Source: a virus
Direction: 5' to 3' (one strand)
IMG/VR virus record: IMGVR_UViG_3300017967_000079
Coordinates: 1 to 36,832 of that record
Length of the DNA stretch: 36,832 bases
Made by a program: the position numbers and the translations under genes. This document shows, piece by piece, positions 23,773-31,230 of the stretch. The notes under the pieces are model-generated. The model ran no database searches. It saw only the letters and a program-made list of their open reading frames with translations, and was not told the origin of the DNA. How positions within the stretch are numbered: position 1 is the stretch's first letter; every line of letters begins with the position of its first letter.

Positions 23773-26501
23773 CGCGCAGCATTTCGGCGGCATCGCAAAC
23801 GGAACTTGCAAAATCAACCGGCGCGTTTCTTCGGTATGTTCTCGAAATTCAATGGGGCGGCGCAACGGGAACAAAGTATTATTCGGATGAAGAAATTTCG
23901 CCAACATCGGGCGGCTTCACAACGGATGATCGGGTTAATCGTTGGGGCAATCTTCGCGTTCAAGGGAAACCGGCGCAAGTCGGTTCAAGCAATTCTTTCA
24001 ATCTGGTTTTGCGTGATAATGATTTTGCGTTGCGCGATTTGTTCTTTGCGAAGCCGGGCGTTCAAGGAAAGATTGCGAAAGTTTATGTTTGGTTTGAAGG
24101 AACAAATTGGAGCGATGCCGTTACGGTTTTCGCTGGCATTCTCACCGCGCCTTTCAAGTTCTCCGAACGTTCCGTTGATTGGCAAGTTACGCTTACCGGA
24201 ATCGAAAAACATTTTGATCGCTCGATTGGCTTGCCGTTGACGCGGCAAGTTTTTCCGGAAGTTGTTTGCGATGATTGCGAAGGAAAAATTATTCCTATCG
24301 TTTACGGCAATCCCGTTAATCGCGTTCCGGCATGTTTGATTGATAGGCCGGGGAAGGGTTACTTGTCGCAAGTTTTCCGGCATACTTCAACCGCGCTTTA
24401 CCTGAATGACACGGCTGCGAATCTTGGCTTCACTTCCGGAACGTCAATCGATTTGATGATTGGTTATCCGAACGATTATGAAATCGTTACGGGAAGCTTT
24501 GCAGCTTCCGACACAAATCAATTCGATTGGACAAGCCGAAGCAAAATTTTACAGGCCGGAACGTCCGACGGCGATGTGAACGTTGACGGCTTTACGCATT
24601 CCGCCGTTCCTTCCAGCGATTTCACGAACGCGCATATTTCGCGTGCCGGGCATTTAATTTCGTGGTATTTAGACAACGACAACGGCGGGCAAGAATGGTT
24701 TACGTTTTTGATCACGAAATGGAAAGCGCCGTTTAACATCAACATCGCTGTTCATCCGGAACCGGATATTCCAAGCGGCGGAACCGGAACCGGGGATGCC
24801 TATCGAATTTGGGCGGATCCCGGCGTTGTTCCATATTGGCCAGCCGGAACTCCGGTTTATGAAGTTGGAGATTGGACTTACGTTATCAACTATTTGCCTT
24901 CCGAAGAAATTCAAAAAGTTGAGGCGCGCGGAAGCGAACAAAGCCAAAACGAAACCGAACAAGTTTACCATGAATACAATACGGATTTTTGGACGGCAAC
25001 GCTTGACGACGATACATACAATGCCGATTTGGGCCGGGCTGGTTCGGATCCCGGAATCACAACGATTGCAGTCAATCAACCGCCGACGAAACTTGGCTTC
25101 GCCGAAGAAACGATTTGGGTTACATTAGTCGGAATCACTGACGACGAAACCGCAACCGGAACGCCGTTAGAAAAAGGCCCGGAAATCATCGAACATATTT
25201 TGACTTCGGAATTTCTCGGCAACATAGATACAAGCTTTATCGATACGGCGGCATTCAGCGCGGCGAATACGGCGGTTGCCGAGAAGTTTCAAATGGCAAT
25301 CGTTGACGAAAAGAACATTCATCAACTTGCCGGGGATCTCGCGTTTCAATGTTTCTGTTTATATTTTTGGGATGCGGGCAAAGCTTCAATCAAAAAAATC
25401 GTTGTTGATCTTTCCGGCGAAACATCGGATGCAACTTATACGCAAGCCGACAAAACGCACGCAAGCGAAGCGCCGTTGATGATTTCGCAACCGTCGATTG
25501 AAAGCCTCTTTACCGAATTGCTGGCAACGATGCGAACGGCTTTAAGTTCTCCGGAATCAAAACTTTTCCGGCGTTCTCCGGATGCAATCGCGGCGTTCGG
25601 GAAGCGGCGAAAAAATATCAATCTTTGGGCGTATCAAAACACCGAATACGTTTCAAACATCGCGGAAGATTGGCTTTCGTATTATCTTGGTTTTCAACAA
25701 ACGGTTGAATTTACCGCGCGGGTTAATGCGCTGGATCGGCAACCGGGCGATATCGTTACGGCAAACTTTTCAAGCGGCGATTCGGTTTCGATTATAAATC
25801 AAAAAACTCGCGTTGTTGGCGTTTCGCATACGTTCGGAAAGGCTGGCGAACAAACGGATCGAATCAAACTAGAATGCGAATATCCGTTGTGGACGTATGC
25901 CATTGAAGCCGCAACATACACGAACGAAGATTGCAACGTTGCGATTCCGGTTGAAACTTCGGATCCATCAACTTCGGTTACAACCGTTTCGACAACTTCA
26001 ACAACGACAACTTCAACAACAACCGAATCAACAACGACGGAAGGCGGAACGACCACAACAACTACTTCAACAACGACGGAAGAGCCGGGAACAACAACGA
26101 CAACGACCGAAACGACAACAACTTCAACGACAACCGGGGAAGGCGAAACGACAACCACAACAACCACAACGACCACAACGACCACAACGACCACAACGAC
26201 CACAACGACAACCACAACGACAACCACAACAACTTCATCGACAACCAACGGCGGCGGAACTCCCGGCCCGACAACAACGCCGGACGGCGGTACAACGACA
26301 ACTTCAACGACAACCGGGGAAGGCGGAACAACAACAACAACAACAACAACAACAACGACAACAACGACAACAACAACGACAACAACGACAACTTCAACAA
26401 CAAGCGGCGGCGGAAGTTCAAGTTCATCATCAACAACGTTTGGATACGGATCAACACCGGGATCAAGTTCAAGTTCATCAACTACGGAGTTTGTATATTA
26501 A
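23769..26501 (+). CDS. Tail hub / tip protein with mucin-like Thr/Ser C-terminus
   Basis: A 910-residue protein overlapping the tape measure gene by 4 bases (ATGA), the position of tail hub or baseplate proteins. The first 735 residues look like a folded tail protein: GAFLRYVLEIQWGGATGTKY, a DDRVNRWGNLRV segment, FNLVLRDNDFALRDLFF, YVWFEGTNWSDAVTVFAG, and a later PGDIVTANFSSGDSVSI near the end of the fold. From about residue 737 it changes to low-complexity threonine: short S(T)n(E/G) blocks, two nearly pure Thr runs of roughly 30 and 23 residues split by a Gly/Pro linker, then Gly/Ser runs ending TTEFVY. This resembles a mucin-type stalk, a natural O-glycosylation substrate. The gene is followed 15 bases later by a glycosyltransferase fusion. 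Confidence 0.75.
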   Translation: MTRSISAASQTELAKSTGAFLRYVLEIQWGGATGTKYYSDEEISPTSGGFTTDDRVNRWGNLRVQGKPAQVGSSNSFNLVLRDNDFALRDLFFAKPGVQGKIAKVYVWFEGTNWSDAVTVFAGILTAPFKFSERSVDWQVTLTGIEKHFDRSIGLPLTRQVFPEVVCDDCEGKIIPIVYGNPVNRVPACLIDRPGKGYLSQVFRHTSTALYLNDTAANLGFTSGTSIDLMIGYPNDYEIVTGSFAASDTNQFDWTSRSKILQAGTSDGDVNVDGFTHSAVPSSDFTNAHISRAGHLISWYLDNDNGGQEWFTFLITKWKAPFNINIAVHPEPDIPSGGTGTGDAYRIWADPGVVPYWPAGTPVYEVGDWTYVINYLPSEEIQKVEARGSEQSQNETEQVYHEYNTDFWTATLDDDTYNADLGRAGSDPGITTIAVNQPPTKLGFAEETIWVTLVGITDDETATGTPLEKGPEIIEHILTSEFLGNIDTSFIDTAAFSAANTAVAEKFQMAIVDEKNIHQLAGDLAFQCFCLYFWDAGKASIKKIVVDLSGETSDATYTQADKTHASEAPLMISQPSIESLFTELLATMRTALSSPESKLFRRSPDAIAAFGKRRKNINLWAYQNTEYVSNIAEDWLSYYLGFQQTVEFTARVNALDRQPGDIVTANFSSGDSVSIINQKTRVVGVSHTFGKAGEQTDRIKLECEYPLWTYAIEAATYTNEDCNVAIPVETSDPSTSVTTVSTTSTTTTSTTTESTTTEGGTTTTTTSTTTEEPGTTTTTTETTTTSTTTGEGETTTTTTTTTTTTTTTTTTTTTTTTTTTTTSSTTNGGGTPGPTTTPDGGTTTTSTTTGEGGTTTTTTTTTTTTTTTTTTTTTTSTTSGGGSSSSSSTTFGYGSTPGSSSSSSTTEFVY
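25978..26410 (+). repeat. Low-complexity ACA/ACG/ACC codon repeats coding poly-Thr
   Basis: Degenerate trinucleotide and 9-base tandem repeats (unit ACAACGACC, clearest at about 26160-26215; ACA-rich units at about 26328-26395) encode the Thr runs of the tail hub. All units are multiples of three, so slippage would change length without breaking the frame. The opposite strand is open as poly-Val, an artefact. Confidence 0.9.
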
Positions 26502-26516
26502 AAAAGGCGCAAAAAA

Positions 26517-28019
26517 ATGGATTTCTTTTTGAGAGTCACCGGGGAACCGGGCGACAAAGATTATTGCGTTGCCAGTCTTCAAAAGCTTCAAGCCGAAACG
26601 GGCGTTGAAGTAATTGAAGATTATGACGCGGCGCTTTCAGCAATTCTTGACGAAGCGGGCGAACCGCGATTGATCATCGCGAACGGCGAACGGGTTGGTT
26701 TCGTCGCAACGAACCGGCGCGAATTTGATGCCGGAAAAAATCGCGGGTTATTTTCTTTGATCTGGATTGAACCGGAACATCGGCGGAACGGTTACGGATT
26801 TACGGCGGTTTTGCATTGCCTGAAAGGTTTGGGTTTCCGCGAATGGCTGGCAAAAACTCCGCGAACCGAAGCCGCGAAAAAGCTTTTTGAAAAACATGGC
26901 TTTCAAGAGTTCGATGAAAATTATTTGATTCGGCGGATTGACGACGGATCCGAAATGCCTTGCATTCATCGCGGCGAAGATATCGCAAACATTTATTGCA
27001 AACCATGCAAATCGAAAACGGGCCGGGGCCGAATGGTTACGGTTTTTGATTGCGAACTTCACAACGCTTGCACGTTGAACAACGAATTCGTTCGTTACAA
27101 CAAAAAACGTTGCGTTGCATGTTCAACTTGCGATGATCGAAAAGCGGTTGATGATCGATTTCGTTTGGATATCGGCATGGCTTGTTTCGATGATTACGCG
27201 GGCGTTTGGTTCACGATTCAGGCGATGCGGCTTGAAATACTTGCGAACAACATACCCGCAAAAGTTCGTTTCATAATTATCGACAACAATCCGGGCGGGG
27301 CGCATGGGAAGCTTTTGGAAGATTTCGCGAGACAAGCCGAAGAAATTGATTACGTTCCTTACGCTGAAAGGCAAGGAACAAGCGGCCCGCGCAACGAAGT
27401 TTTCGTTCGATCCGATGCCGAAGCCGTTGTTTGCGTTGATTCGCATATTTTGCTTTGGCCCGGATGGATTCAACGGTTGGTTGAATTTTATCAGGCGAAT
27501 CCTGAAACGAACGATTTGTTTCAGGGTTTGTTGTTGTGGGATAATTTAATTCCGGAACGCGGCGCTTCGCATATGGATCCCGAAAATTGGTGCGCAAATA
27601 TGTGGGGCAAATGGGCCGGGGATGAACGCGCAAACAAGCTTGACGGCGAACCGTTTGAAATCCCGATGCAAGGGCTTTGGCTTTTCACTTGTCGGCGCGA
27701 AGCTTGGCTTGGCTTCAACGAACATCAACGCGGGTTCGGAAGTGAAGAAGGTTACATTCATGAAAAGTTTCGGCAAGCCGGAAGAAAAACTTTATGCTTG
27801 CCGTTCATTCGCGGCGTTCATAAATTTGGGAAGCCGAACGGCGTTGTTTACCCGAACAACTTGCCCGACATTTGCCGGAATTATGTTATCAGTCATTACG
27901 AACTTGGCTTGCCGATGGAACCGATTCGCAAACATTTCGTTGACGAATTAAATCTTGCGGCGGATATGTTTGAACTCTTTATTGCCGAAGCGCGAAGGAT
28001 CTACGATGACAAAAGTTAG
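26517..28019 (+). CDS. GNAT acetyltransferase / Cys-cluster / glycosyltransferase fusion
   Basis: A 500-residue, three-part protein preceded by AAAAAGGCGCAAAAAA. Residues 1-140 resemble a GNAT N-acetyltransferase: SLIWIEPEHRRNGYGFTAVL carries the acetyl-CoA loop RRNGYG (about 89-94), followed by AAKKLFEKHGFQEF. Residues about 148-205 hold eight or more Cys in a CIHRG, CKPC, CELHNACT, CVACSTC pattern, a probable metal site. From about 210 on is a GT-A glycosyltransferase: a nucleotide-binding N-terminal strand, VVCVDSHILLWPGW (DSH, residues 308-310) and GFGSEEGYIHEKFRQAGRK. DXH rather than DXD is typical of polypeptide GalNAc transferases and the GT60-type family. The neighbouring mucin-like tail protein is the obvious candidate acceptor. 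Confidence 0.75.
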   Translation: MDFFLRVTGEPGDKDYCVASLQKLQAETGVEVIEDYDAALSAILDEAGEPRLIIANGERVGFVATNRREFDAGKNRGLFSLIWIEPEHRRNGYGFTAVLHCLKGLGFREWLAKTPRTEAAKKLFEKHGFQEFDENYLIRRIDDGSEMPCIHRGEDIANIYCKPCKSKTGRGRMVTVFDCELHNACTLNNEFVRYNKKRCVACSTCDDRKAVDDRFRLDIGMACFDDYAGVWFTIQAMRLEILANNIPAKVRFIIIDNNPGGAHGKLLEDFARQAEEIDYVPYAERQGTSGPRNEVFVRSDAEAVVCVDSHILLWPGWIQRLVEFYQANPETNDLFQGLLLWDNLIPERGASHMDPENWCANMWGKWAGDERANKLDGEPFEIPMQGLWLFTCRREAWLGFNEHQRGFGSEEGYIHEKFRQAGRKTLCLPFIRGVHKFGKPNGVVYPNNLPDICRNYVISHYELGLPMEPIRKHFVDELNLAADMFELFIAEARRIYDDKS

Positions 28020-28788
28020 TTGTTTATGCCCGACGTTCAGACGACCGAAAGCCGTTGCGAATGCGGTTGCCTGTTTTTTGATGCAAGATTTTGAAGATTC
28101 GGAATTGATCGTTTTGGATGATGAAGGCGATTACATTCCGGGAACGATTGCCGAACGCGTCAAAGTTGTTTCGATTCCGTTTCGCTTCCGAACGCTTCCG
28201 GAAAAGTTCAACGCTTGCGCCGGGCTGGCATCAATCGATTCGGAATACTTAATTGTTTGGGAAGATGACGACGTTTATTTTCCGAACCATATTTCAAACC
28301 ATGTTGTCGTTCTTTCCGAAACGGCTGACATTTGCGTTACCTCAAAACTTTACGATGAAAAAGGCGACGGCGGAAACATCCGGGTTCGCGACAACTCAAT
28401 TTCATTTCATTCGGGATGGGCATACCGGCGCGATTTCTTTGATTTGATTGACGGTTACAAAATCACTCCGAATTTGAATTTCGATCAACGAACGTTTCAA
28501 AAGTTTATCGACAACGGGGCCGAACTCGATTCAACGCCGGAAGCTTCGCATGTTTACACTTGGCTTTCATCCGGTTACACAAACGGATCCGCATTGCATG
28601 GCGATAAGGTTGAATCGGGCGATTGGTATGCGGCGGCGGCGGATTTGCCTTATCGGGACAAACCGCCGGAACCGATCAAGCTTGAACCGCGATTGTCGGA
28701 ACAATCTGAAAAGGCATATGCCGAACTTTACCCGGAAGCATTGGAAAAATTTTTGAATAAACTTAAAAAAAGTGAATTCAGTTATTGA
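28006..28788 (+). CDS. Family 2-like glycosyltransferase
   Basis: A 260-residue protein. The ATG at 28006 overlaps the previous gene by 14 bases; the in-frame start at 27955 is less likely. MTKVSCLCPTFRRPKAVANA is a classical GT2 N-terminus, LIVLDDEGD follows, and IVWEDDDVYFPNHI (D87-D89) is the metal-binding DXD. FHSGWAYRRDFFDLIDGYKI resembles the acceptor side of GT-A enzymes. It probably adds a sugar in the same pathway as the preceding fusion, since the two genes are co-transcribed. Its stop codon lies in the -35 of promoter P2. Confidence 0.82.
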   Translation: MTKVSCLCPTFRRPKAVANAVACFLMQDFEDSELIVLDDEGDYIPGTIAERVKVVSIPFRFRTLPEKFNACAGLASIDSEYLIVWEDDDVYFPNHISNHVVVLSETADICVTSKLYDEKGDGGNIRVRDNSISFHSGWAYRRDFFDLIDGYKITPNLNFDQRTFQKFIDNGAELDSTPEASHVYTWLSSGYTNGSALHGDKVESGDWYAAAADLPYRDKPPEPIKLEPRLSEQSEKAYAELYPEALEKFLNKLKKSEFSY

Positions 28789-28812
28789 CGGGGCCGATAA
28801 AAGTGATATCAT
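28773..28812 (+). promoter_or_regulatory. Regulated promoter P2
   Basis: The -35 is TTGACG (28785-28790), the spacer is 16 bases, and the -10 is TATCAT (28807-28812). TGAATTCA (28773-28780) and TGATATCA (28804-28811) form the paired palindromes, centres 31 bases apart. The -35 overlaps the end of the preceding glycosyltransferase gene. Confidence 0.75.
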
Positions 28813-28820
28813 ACAAACAT

Positions 28821-28841
28821 GAACGGAAGGCAAGGCCGTTC
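28821..28841 (+). promoter_or_regulatory. 5' leader hairpin of P2 transcript
   Basis: GAACGG (28821-28826) pairs with CCGTTC (28836-28841) around the loop AAGGCAAGG (28827-28835). Same loop as at 10695 and 30552 with a different stem sequence. The SD for the next gene, GAAAGGCGCGGAACA, follows about 20 bases later. Confidence 0.65.
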
Positions 28842-28876
28842 GATATCACTTACTCAATTTTGAAAGGCGCGGAACA

Positions 28877-29059
28877 ATGAACGATTCAACTCTTAATCAT
28901 ATCGGAAGCCGGGAAATTGAAATCAATCCGGTAACTGTAAACGGGCATCGCGTTACGCGGGCCGATGTTATGGTTGCGGCCCGAAATCATTGTGAAGGGC
29001 AAGTTGGGCCGGGCGTTCGTCTCGGAACGATTCAAGCAATGCTTCGGGCGGGTATGTAA
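28877..29059 (+). CDS. Hypothetical small protein, first gene of P2
   Basis: A 60-residue protein preceded by GAAAGGCGCGGAACA. It contains VTVNGHRVTRADVMVAARNH, which could be a small DNA- or protein-binding fold, but no family is recognised. It is immediately followed by a terminator, so it is the main product of P2. Small size and strong promoter suggest an early regulatory or host-takeover protein; this is inference. Confidence 0.65.
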   Translation: MNDSTLNHIGSREIEINPVTVNGHRVTRADVMVAARNHCEGQVGPGVRLGTIQAMLRAGM

Positions 29060-29064
29060 GCAAC

Positions 29065-29094
29065 GCGGGCCGGGCAACCGGCCCGTTTCTTTTT
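29065..29094 (+). terminator. Terminator after 28877 gene
   Basis: A perfect 8-base stem, CGGGCCGG with CCGGCCCG (29066-29085), loop GCAA, then TTTCTTTTTC. An almost identical 26-base copy occurs at 30141-30166. Confidence 0.85.
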
Positions 29095-29115
29095 CTTCAA
29101 CTGAAAGGCAAGGCA

Positions 29116-30138
29116 ATGAAGATCGTTCAAAATTCAACTGACATTCCGAACAAGATCATTCGGAAGGCTTGCGCGTTTGTCGCGAAGCAAATGGAAAACT
29201 TCACATTGAAAGACGTTCGCGAACTGCGCGTTAAGAATACGAAGTATTCCCGAAGCGGTTACGCGTATTACTCCGGTTGCGAAGTTGTATTGCGAATCGG
29301 AAGCGCGGGAAAGTTCCCGGTAAAGTCGAAACGGCTTGGCGTTGAATTCATGATCAACAATCGGATTGAAGGATTGATTGCAATCATCGCGCATGAATTC
29401 GGGCATGTTTGGCAAGGCAAGAAACACGGTTCGCATTGGCGGCCCGACGGCAAAACATCGCAAGACGTTGAACGGCAATGCGAGCGATTCGAGAAACAAG
29501 CCGTTGAAGCTTTCCGCGAACAAGCCGATGAACTGTTGAAAGCTTGGGGCATCGATGAACGTTGCGTTTCAATGAAATCGAAAAAGAGCAAGCCGAAAGA
29601 TTTGGTTGAACAACGCGCCGAAAACGTTGATGCGAACGTTGCGAAATGGGAAGCCGAAATTGAGAAACGCGAAAAGGCCGTCAAGCGGGCGAAGAAAACG
29701 TTGGCGAAATGGAAATCAAAGCAACGATATTATGAAAAGAAACTTTCGGATCCGAATCGGCAACTTGCGGCGAAGGGAAGCAAACCGCGAAAGCTGAAAC
29801 CCGAAACCGTATTGAAAAACAAAATCGCAAAGTTCATTCGGCTTTACATTCGCGACCGTTACGGTTTGCAATCGGGAACGCATGAAATTGAGTTTTCCGA
29901 GTTCATCAACGAAAAACAGGAACCGGCATTGACGCGCCCAGATCCGAACATCATTGACGATCCGTTTGTTGATTTCTTCATCTGGAAGGATATGAAAAAA
30001 CTTGTTCGGCTTGGCGATGTTCTGGAAGTATGGGCAACGCGGCGCGGCGAATATGGCGAACGGGAAGCATTCGGCGAAGATGTTCCGATTCCTGAAACCG
30101 AAGATGAACTTGAACGGGAAATTGCAAAGCTTGCATGA
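29116..30138 (+). CDS. Zincin-like metallopeptidase with coiled coil
   Basis: A 340-residue protein preceded by GAAAGGCAAGGCA. AIIAHEFGHVWQGKKHG (H93, E94, H97) is an HExxH zinc site, and QDVERQCERFEKQAVEAF lies where a third acidic ligand and helix would fall, as in SprT-like and related zincins. Residues about 165-245 are a Lys/Glu-rich coiled coil (EAEIEKREKAVKRAKKTLAK and following). The C-terminal 80 residues look folded and unrelated to anything I recognise. Phage zincins may cleave host defence or regulatory proteins; the target is unknown. It follows the terminator at 29065 without its own promoter. Confidence 0.65.
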   Translation: MKIVQNSTDIPNKIIRKACAFVAKQMENFTLKDVRELRVKNTKYSRSGYAYYSGCEVVLRIGSAGKFPVKSKRLGVEFMINNRIEGLIAIIAHEFGHVWQGKKHGSHWRPDGKTSQDVERQCERFEKQAVEAFREQADELLKAWGIDERCVSMKSKKSKPKDLVEQRAENVDANVAKWEAEIEKREKAVKRAKKTLAKWKSKQRYYEKKLSDPNRQLAAKGSKPRKLKPETVLKNKIAKFIRLYIRDRYGLQSGTHEIEFSEFINEKQEPALTRPDPNIIDDPFVDFFIWKDMKKLVRLGDVLEVWATRRGEYGEREAFGEDVPIPETEDELEREIAKLA

Positions 30139-30140
30139 AG

Positions 30141-30172
30141 CAACGCGGGCCGGGCAACCGGCCCGTTTTATT
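30141..30172 (+). terminator. Terminator after zincin gene
   Basis: CGGGCCGG (30146-30153) with CCGGCCCG (30158-30165), loop GCAA, then TTTTATT. Duplicates the hairpin at 29065. Confidence 0.83.
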
Positions 30173-30196
30173 CACTCACAACTGAAGGCTGACACA

Positions 30197-30271
30197 ATGA
30201 CGCGCCCACCAAAAAAACGAATCGCGGCGGAACGCATTGAAAAAAACCGGGAAGGGCAAAGCGATGAATGA
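30197..30271 (+). CDS. Possible 24-residue leader peptide
   Basis: A short frame, MTRPPKKRIAAERIEKNREG ending QSDE, with a GAAGGCTGACACA leader like that upstream of the gene at 33734. Its end overlaps the ATG of the next gene at 30264 by 8 bases. It is highly basic. Either a real small protein or a coupling leader that feeds ribosomes into the gene at 30264. Confidence 0.4.
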   Translation: MTRPPKKRIAAERIEKNREGQSDE

Positions 30272-30506
30272 ACAACAATTGTTGAAGGCAACCGGCAACG
30301 CATGGAAAGTTTTGATTTACAAAGGCGGGAACCGGCGGCGATTGCTTCGGGTTCCGTTTGTAAGGGCAAGCGATAGGGAAAAGGCCGAACGGGTTGCGTT
30401 GGAAATTACGCCGGAAGGGAACGCGGCAACGGCGTTCGCATGGGATCCGAGAAATGACGGAAAATTGACTTCAAAAAACTTTTCAGAAATCTTTGAAAAA
30501 AAGTGA
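30264..30506 (+). CDS. Hypothetical protein
   Basis: An 80-residue protein. The start at 30264 follows GGGAAGGGCAAAGCG and overlaps the small frame before it. It is basic, with a possible alpha/beta fold (WKVLIYKGGNRRRLLRVPFV; DREKAERVALEITPEGNAAT). It ends at promoter P3. Function unknown. Confidence 0.6.
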   Translation: MNEQQLLKATGNAWKVLIYKGGNRRRLLRVPFVRASDREKAERVALEITPEGNAATAFAWDPRNDGKLTSKNFSEIFEKK

Positions 30507-30542
30507 TATCAACATTGACCGAACGCCGATAAGTGATATCAT
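30504..30542 (+). promoter_or_regulatory. Regulated promoter P3
   Basis: The -35 is TTGACC (30515-30520), the spacer is 16 bases, and the -10 is TATCAT (30537-30542). Two perfect TGATATCA palindromes lie at 30504-30511 and 30534-30541, 30 bases apart. Its core from TTGACC to the -10 is almost identical to P1 at 10663. Confidence 0.78.
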
Positions 30543-30551
30543 TAAAACATC

Positions 30552-30570
30552 GACGGAAGGCAAGGCCGTC
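30552..30570 (+). promoter_or_regulatory. 5' leader hairpin of P3 transcript
   Basis: GACGG (30552-30556) pairs with CCGTC (30566-30570) around the loop AAGGCAAGG. Compared with P2, the stem is one pair shorter with compensating loss on both sides. Confidence 0.62.
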
Positions 30571-30602
30571 AAACAAAACTTCAAACTGAAAGGCGCGGAA
30601 CA

Positions 30603-30845
30603 ATGGCAGACACAAAAACAAAAATCGTTGATATCAAAAAAGATTTGATTGAAAGCTTGGTTGCACTTCGCGGCAAGCTGGAAGCCGGAAATTCATCGGA
30701 AGCCGGTTACATTCTCAGCGAAGTTTTGGATGCCGTTTCATCATCATCGGTTTCGGTCAAATGCGAACGCGTTGTTCGCGAAGATCGTTCGCCGGGATGT
30801 TTGCCGGAAGGCGAAACGAACCACGCAAAGCATAACATCGATTGA
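30603..30845 (+). CDS. Hypothetical small protein, first gene of P3
   Basis: An 80-residue protein with GAAAGGCGCGGAACA upstream. The N-terminus is helical (VDIKKDLIESLVALRGKLEA), followed by Ser-rich VSSSSVSVKCERVV. No family recognised. A terminator follows directly, the same layout as at P1 and P2. Confidence 0.6.
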   Translation: MADTKTKIVDIKKDLIESLVALRGKLEAGNSSEAGYILSEVLDAVSSSSVSVKCERVVREDRSPGCLPEGETNHAKHNID

Positions 30846-30850
30846 AACAA

Positions 30851-30882
30851 CGCGGGCCGTCAAGCGGCGGCCCGTTCTTTTA
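30851..30882 (+). terminator. Terminator after 30603 gene
   Basis: CGGGCCG (30853-30859) pairs with CGGCCCG (30868-30874), extended inward by a G-U and a C-G pair, then TTCTTTT. Same family as at 11210 and 36778. Confidence 0.78.
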
Positions 30883-30901
30883 CTCTCGCGAAAGGCAAAC
30901 A

Positions 30902-31219
30902 ATGAATTTTGATTCAGATAAATTTGAAGGCGGATTTCGTTCATCAAAAGAAATCGCGAATCTTGCCGGGCAAGTTGCCGAAGCGATGAAGAAACATTTC
31001 GGCGAAGATGTTGAAGTTGATCATGATCATATGGTTGGAATGCTTTCGCTTGTTGCGCTTCAATATCAACTTCACGCGGGGCCGGGCGCGGATACCCTTC
31101 AAGCAATGATTCACAACGTCGGCGTTTGCTGGAACGCAATGTTGGAACATCAAAATCTTTTTCCGGAAAACGCCGATGATGATGAAGACGATGATTTTTA
31201 TCCGTTCTCACAAAACTGA
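30902..31219 (+). CDS. Hypothetical acidic protein
   Basis: A 105-residue protein starting at 30902 after GAAAGGCAAACA; a longer frame from 30842 would run through the terminator. It is helical (SKEIANLAGQVAEAMKKHFG; ADTLQAMIHNVGVCWNAM), with an acidic end (NADDDEDDDFYPF). Function unknown. Confidence 0.62.
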   Translation: MNFDSDKFEGGFRSSKEIANLAGQVAEAMKKHFGEDVEVDHDHMVGMLSLVALQYQLHAGPGADTLQAMIHNVGVCWNAMLEHQNLFPENADDDEDDDFYPFSQN

Positions 31220-31230
31220 AAGGCAACGAA

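Noticed and set aside
25799-26248. Minus-strand poly-valine frame opposite the Thr repeats
   Set aside because: It is the complement of ACN codons, has no SD, and lies opposite a well-supported tail gene.
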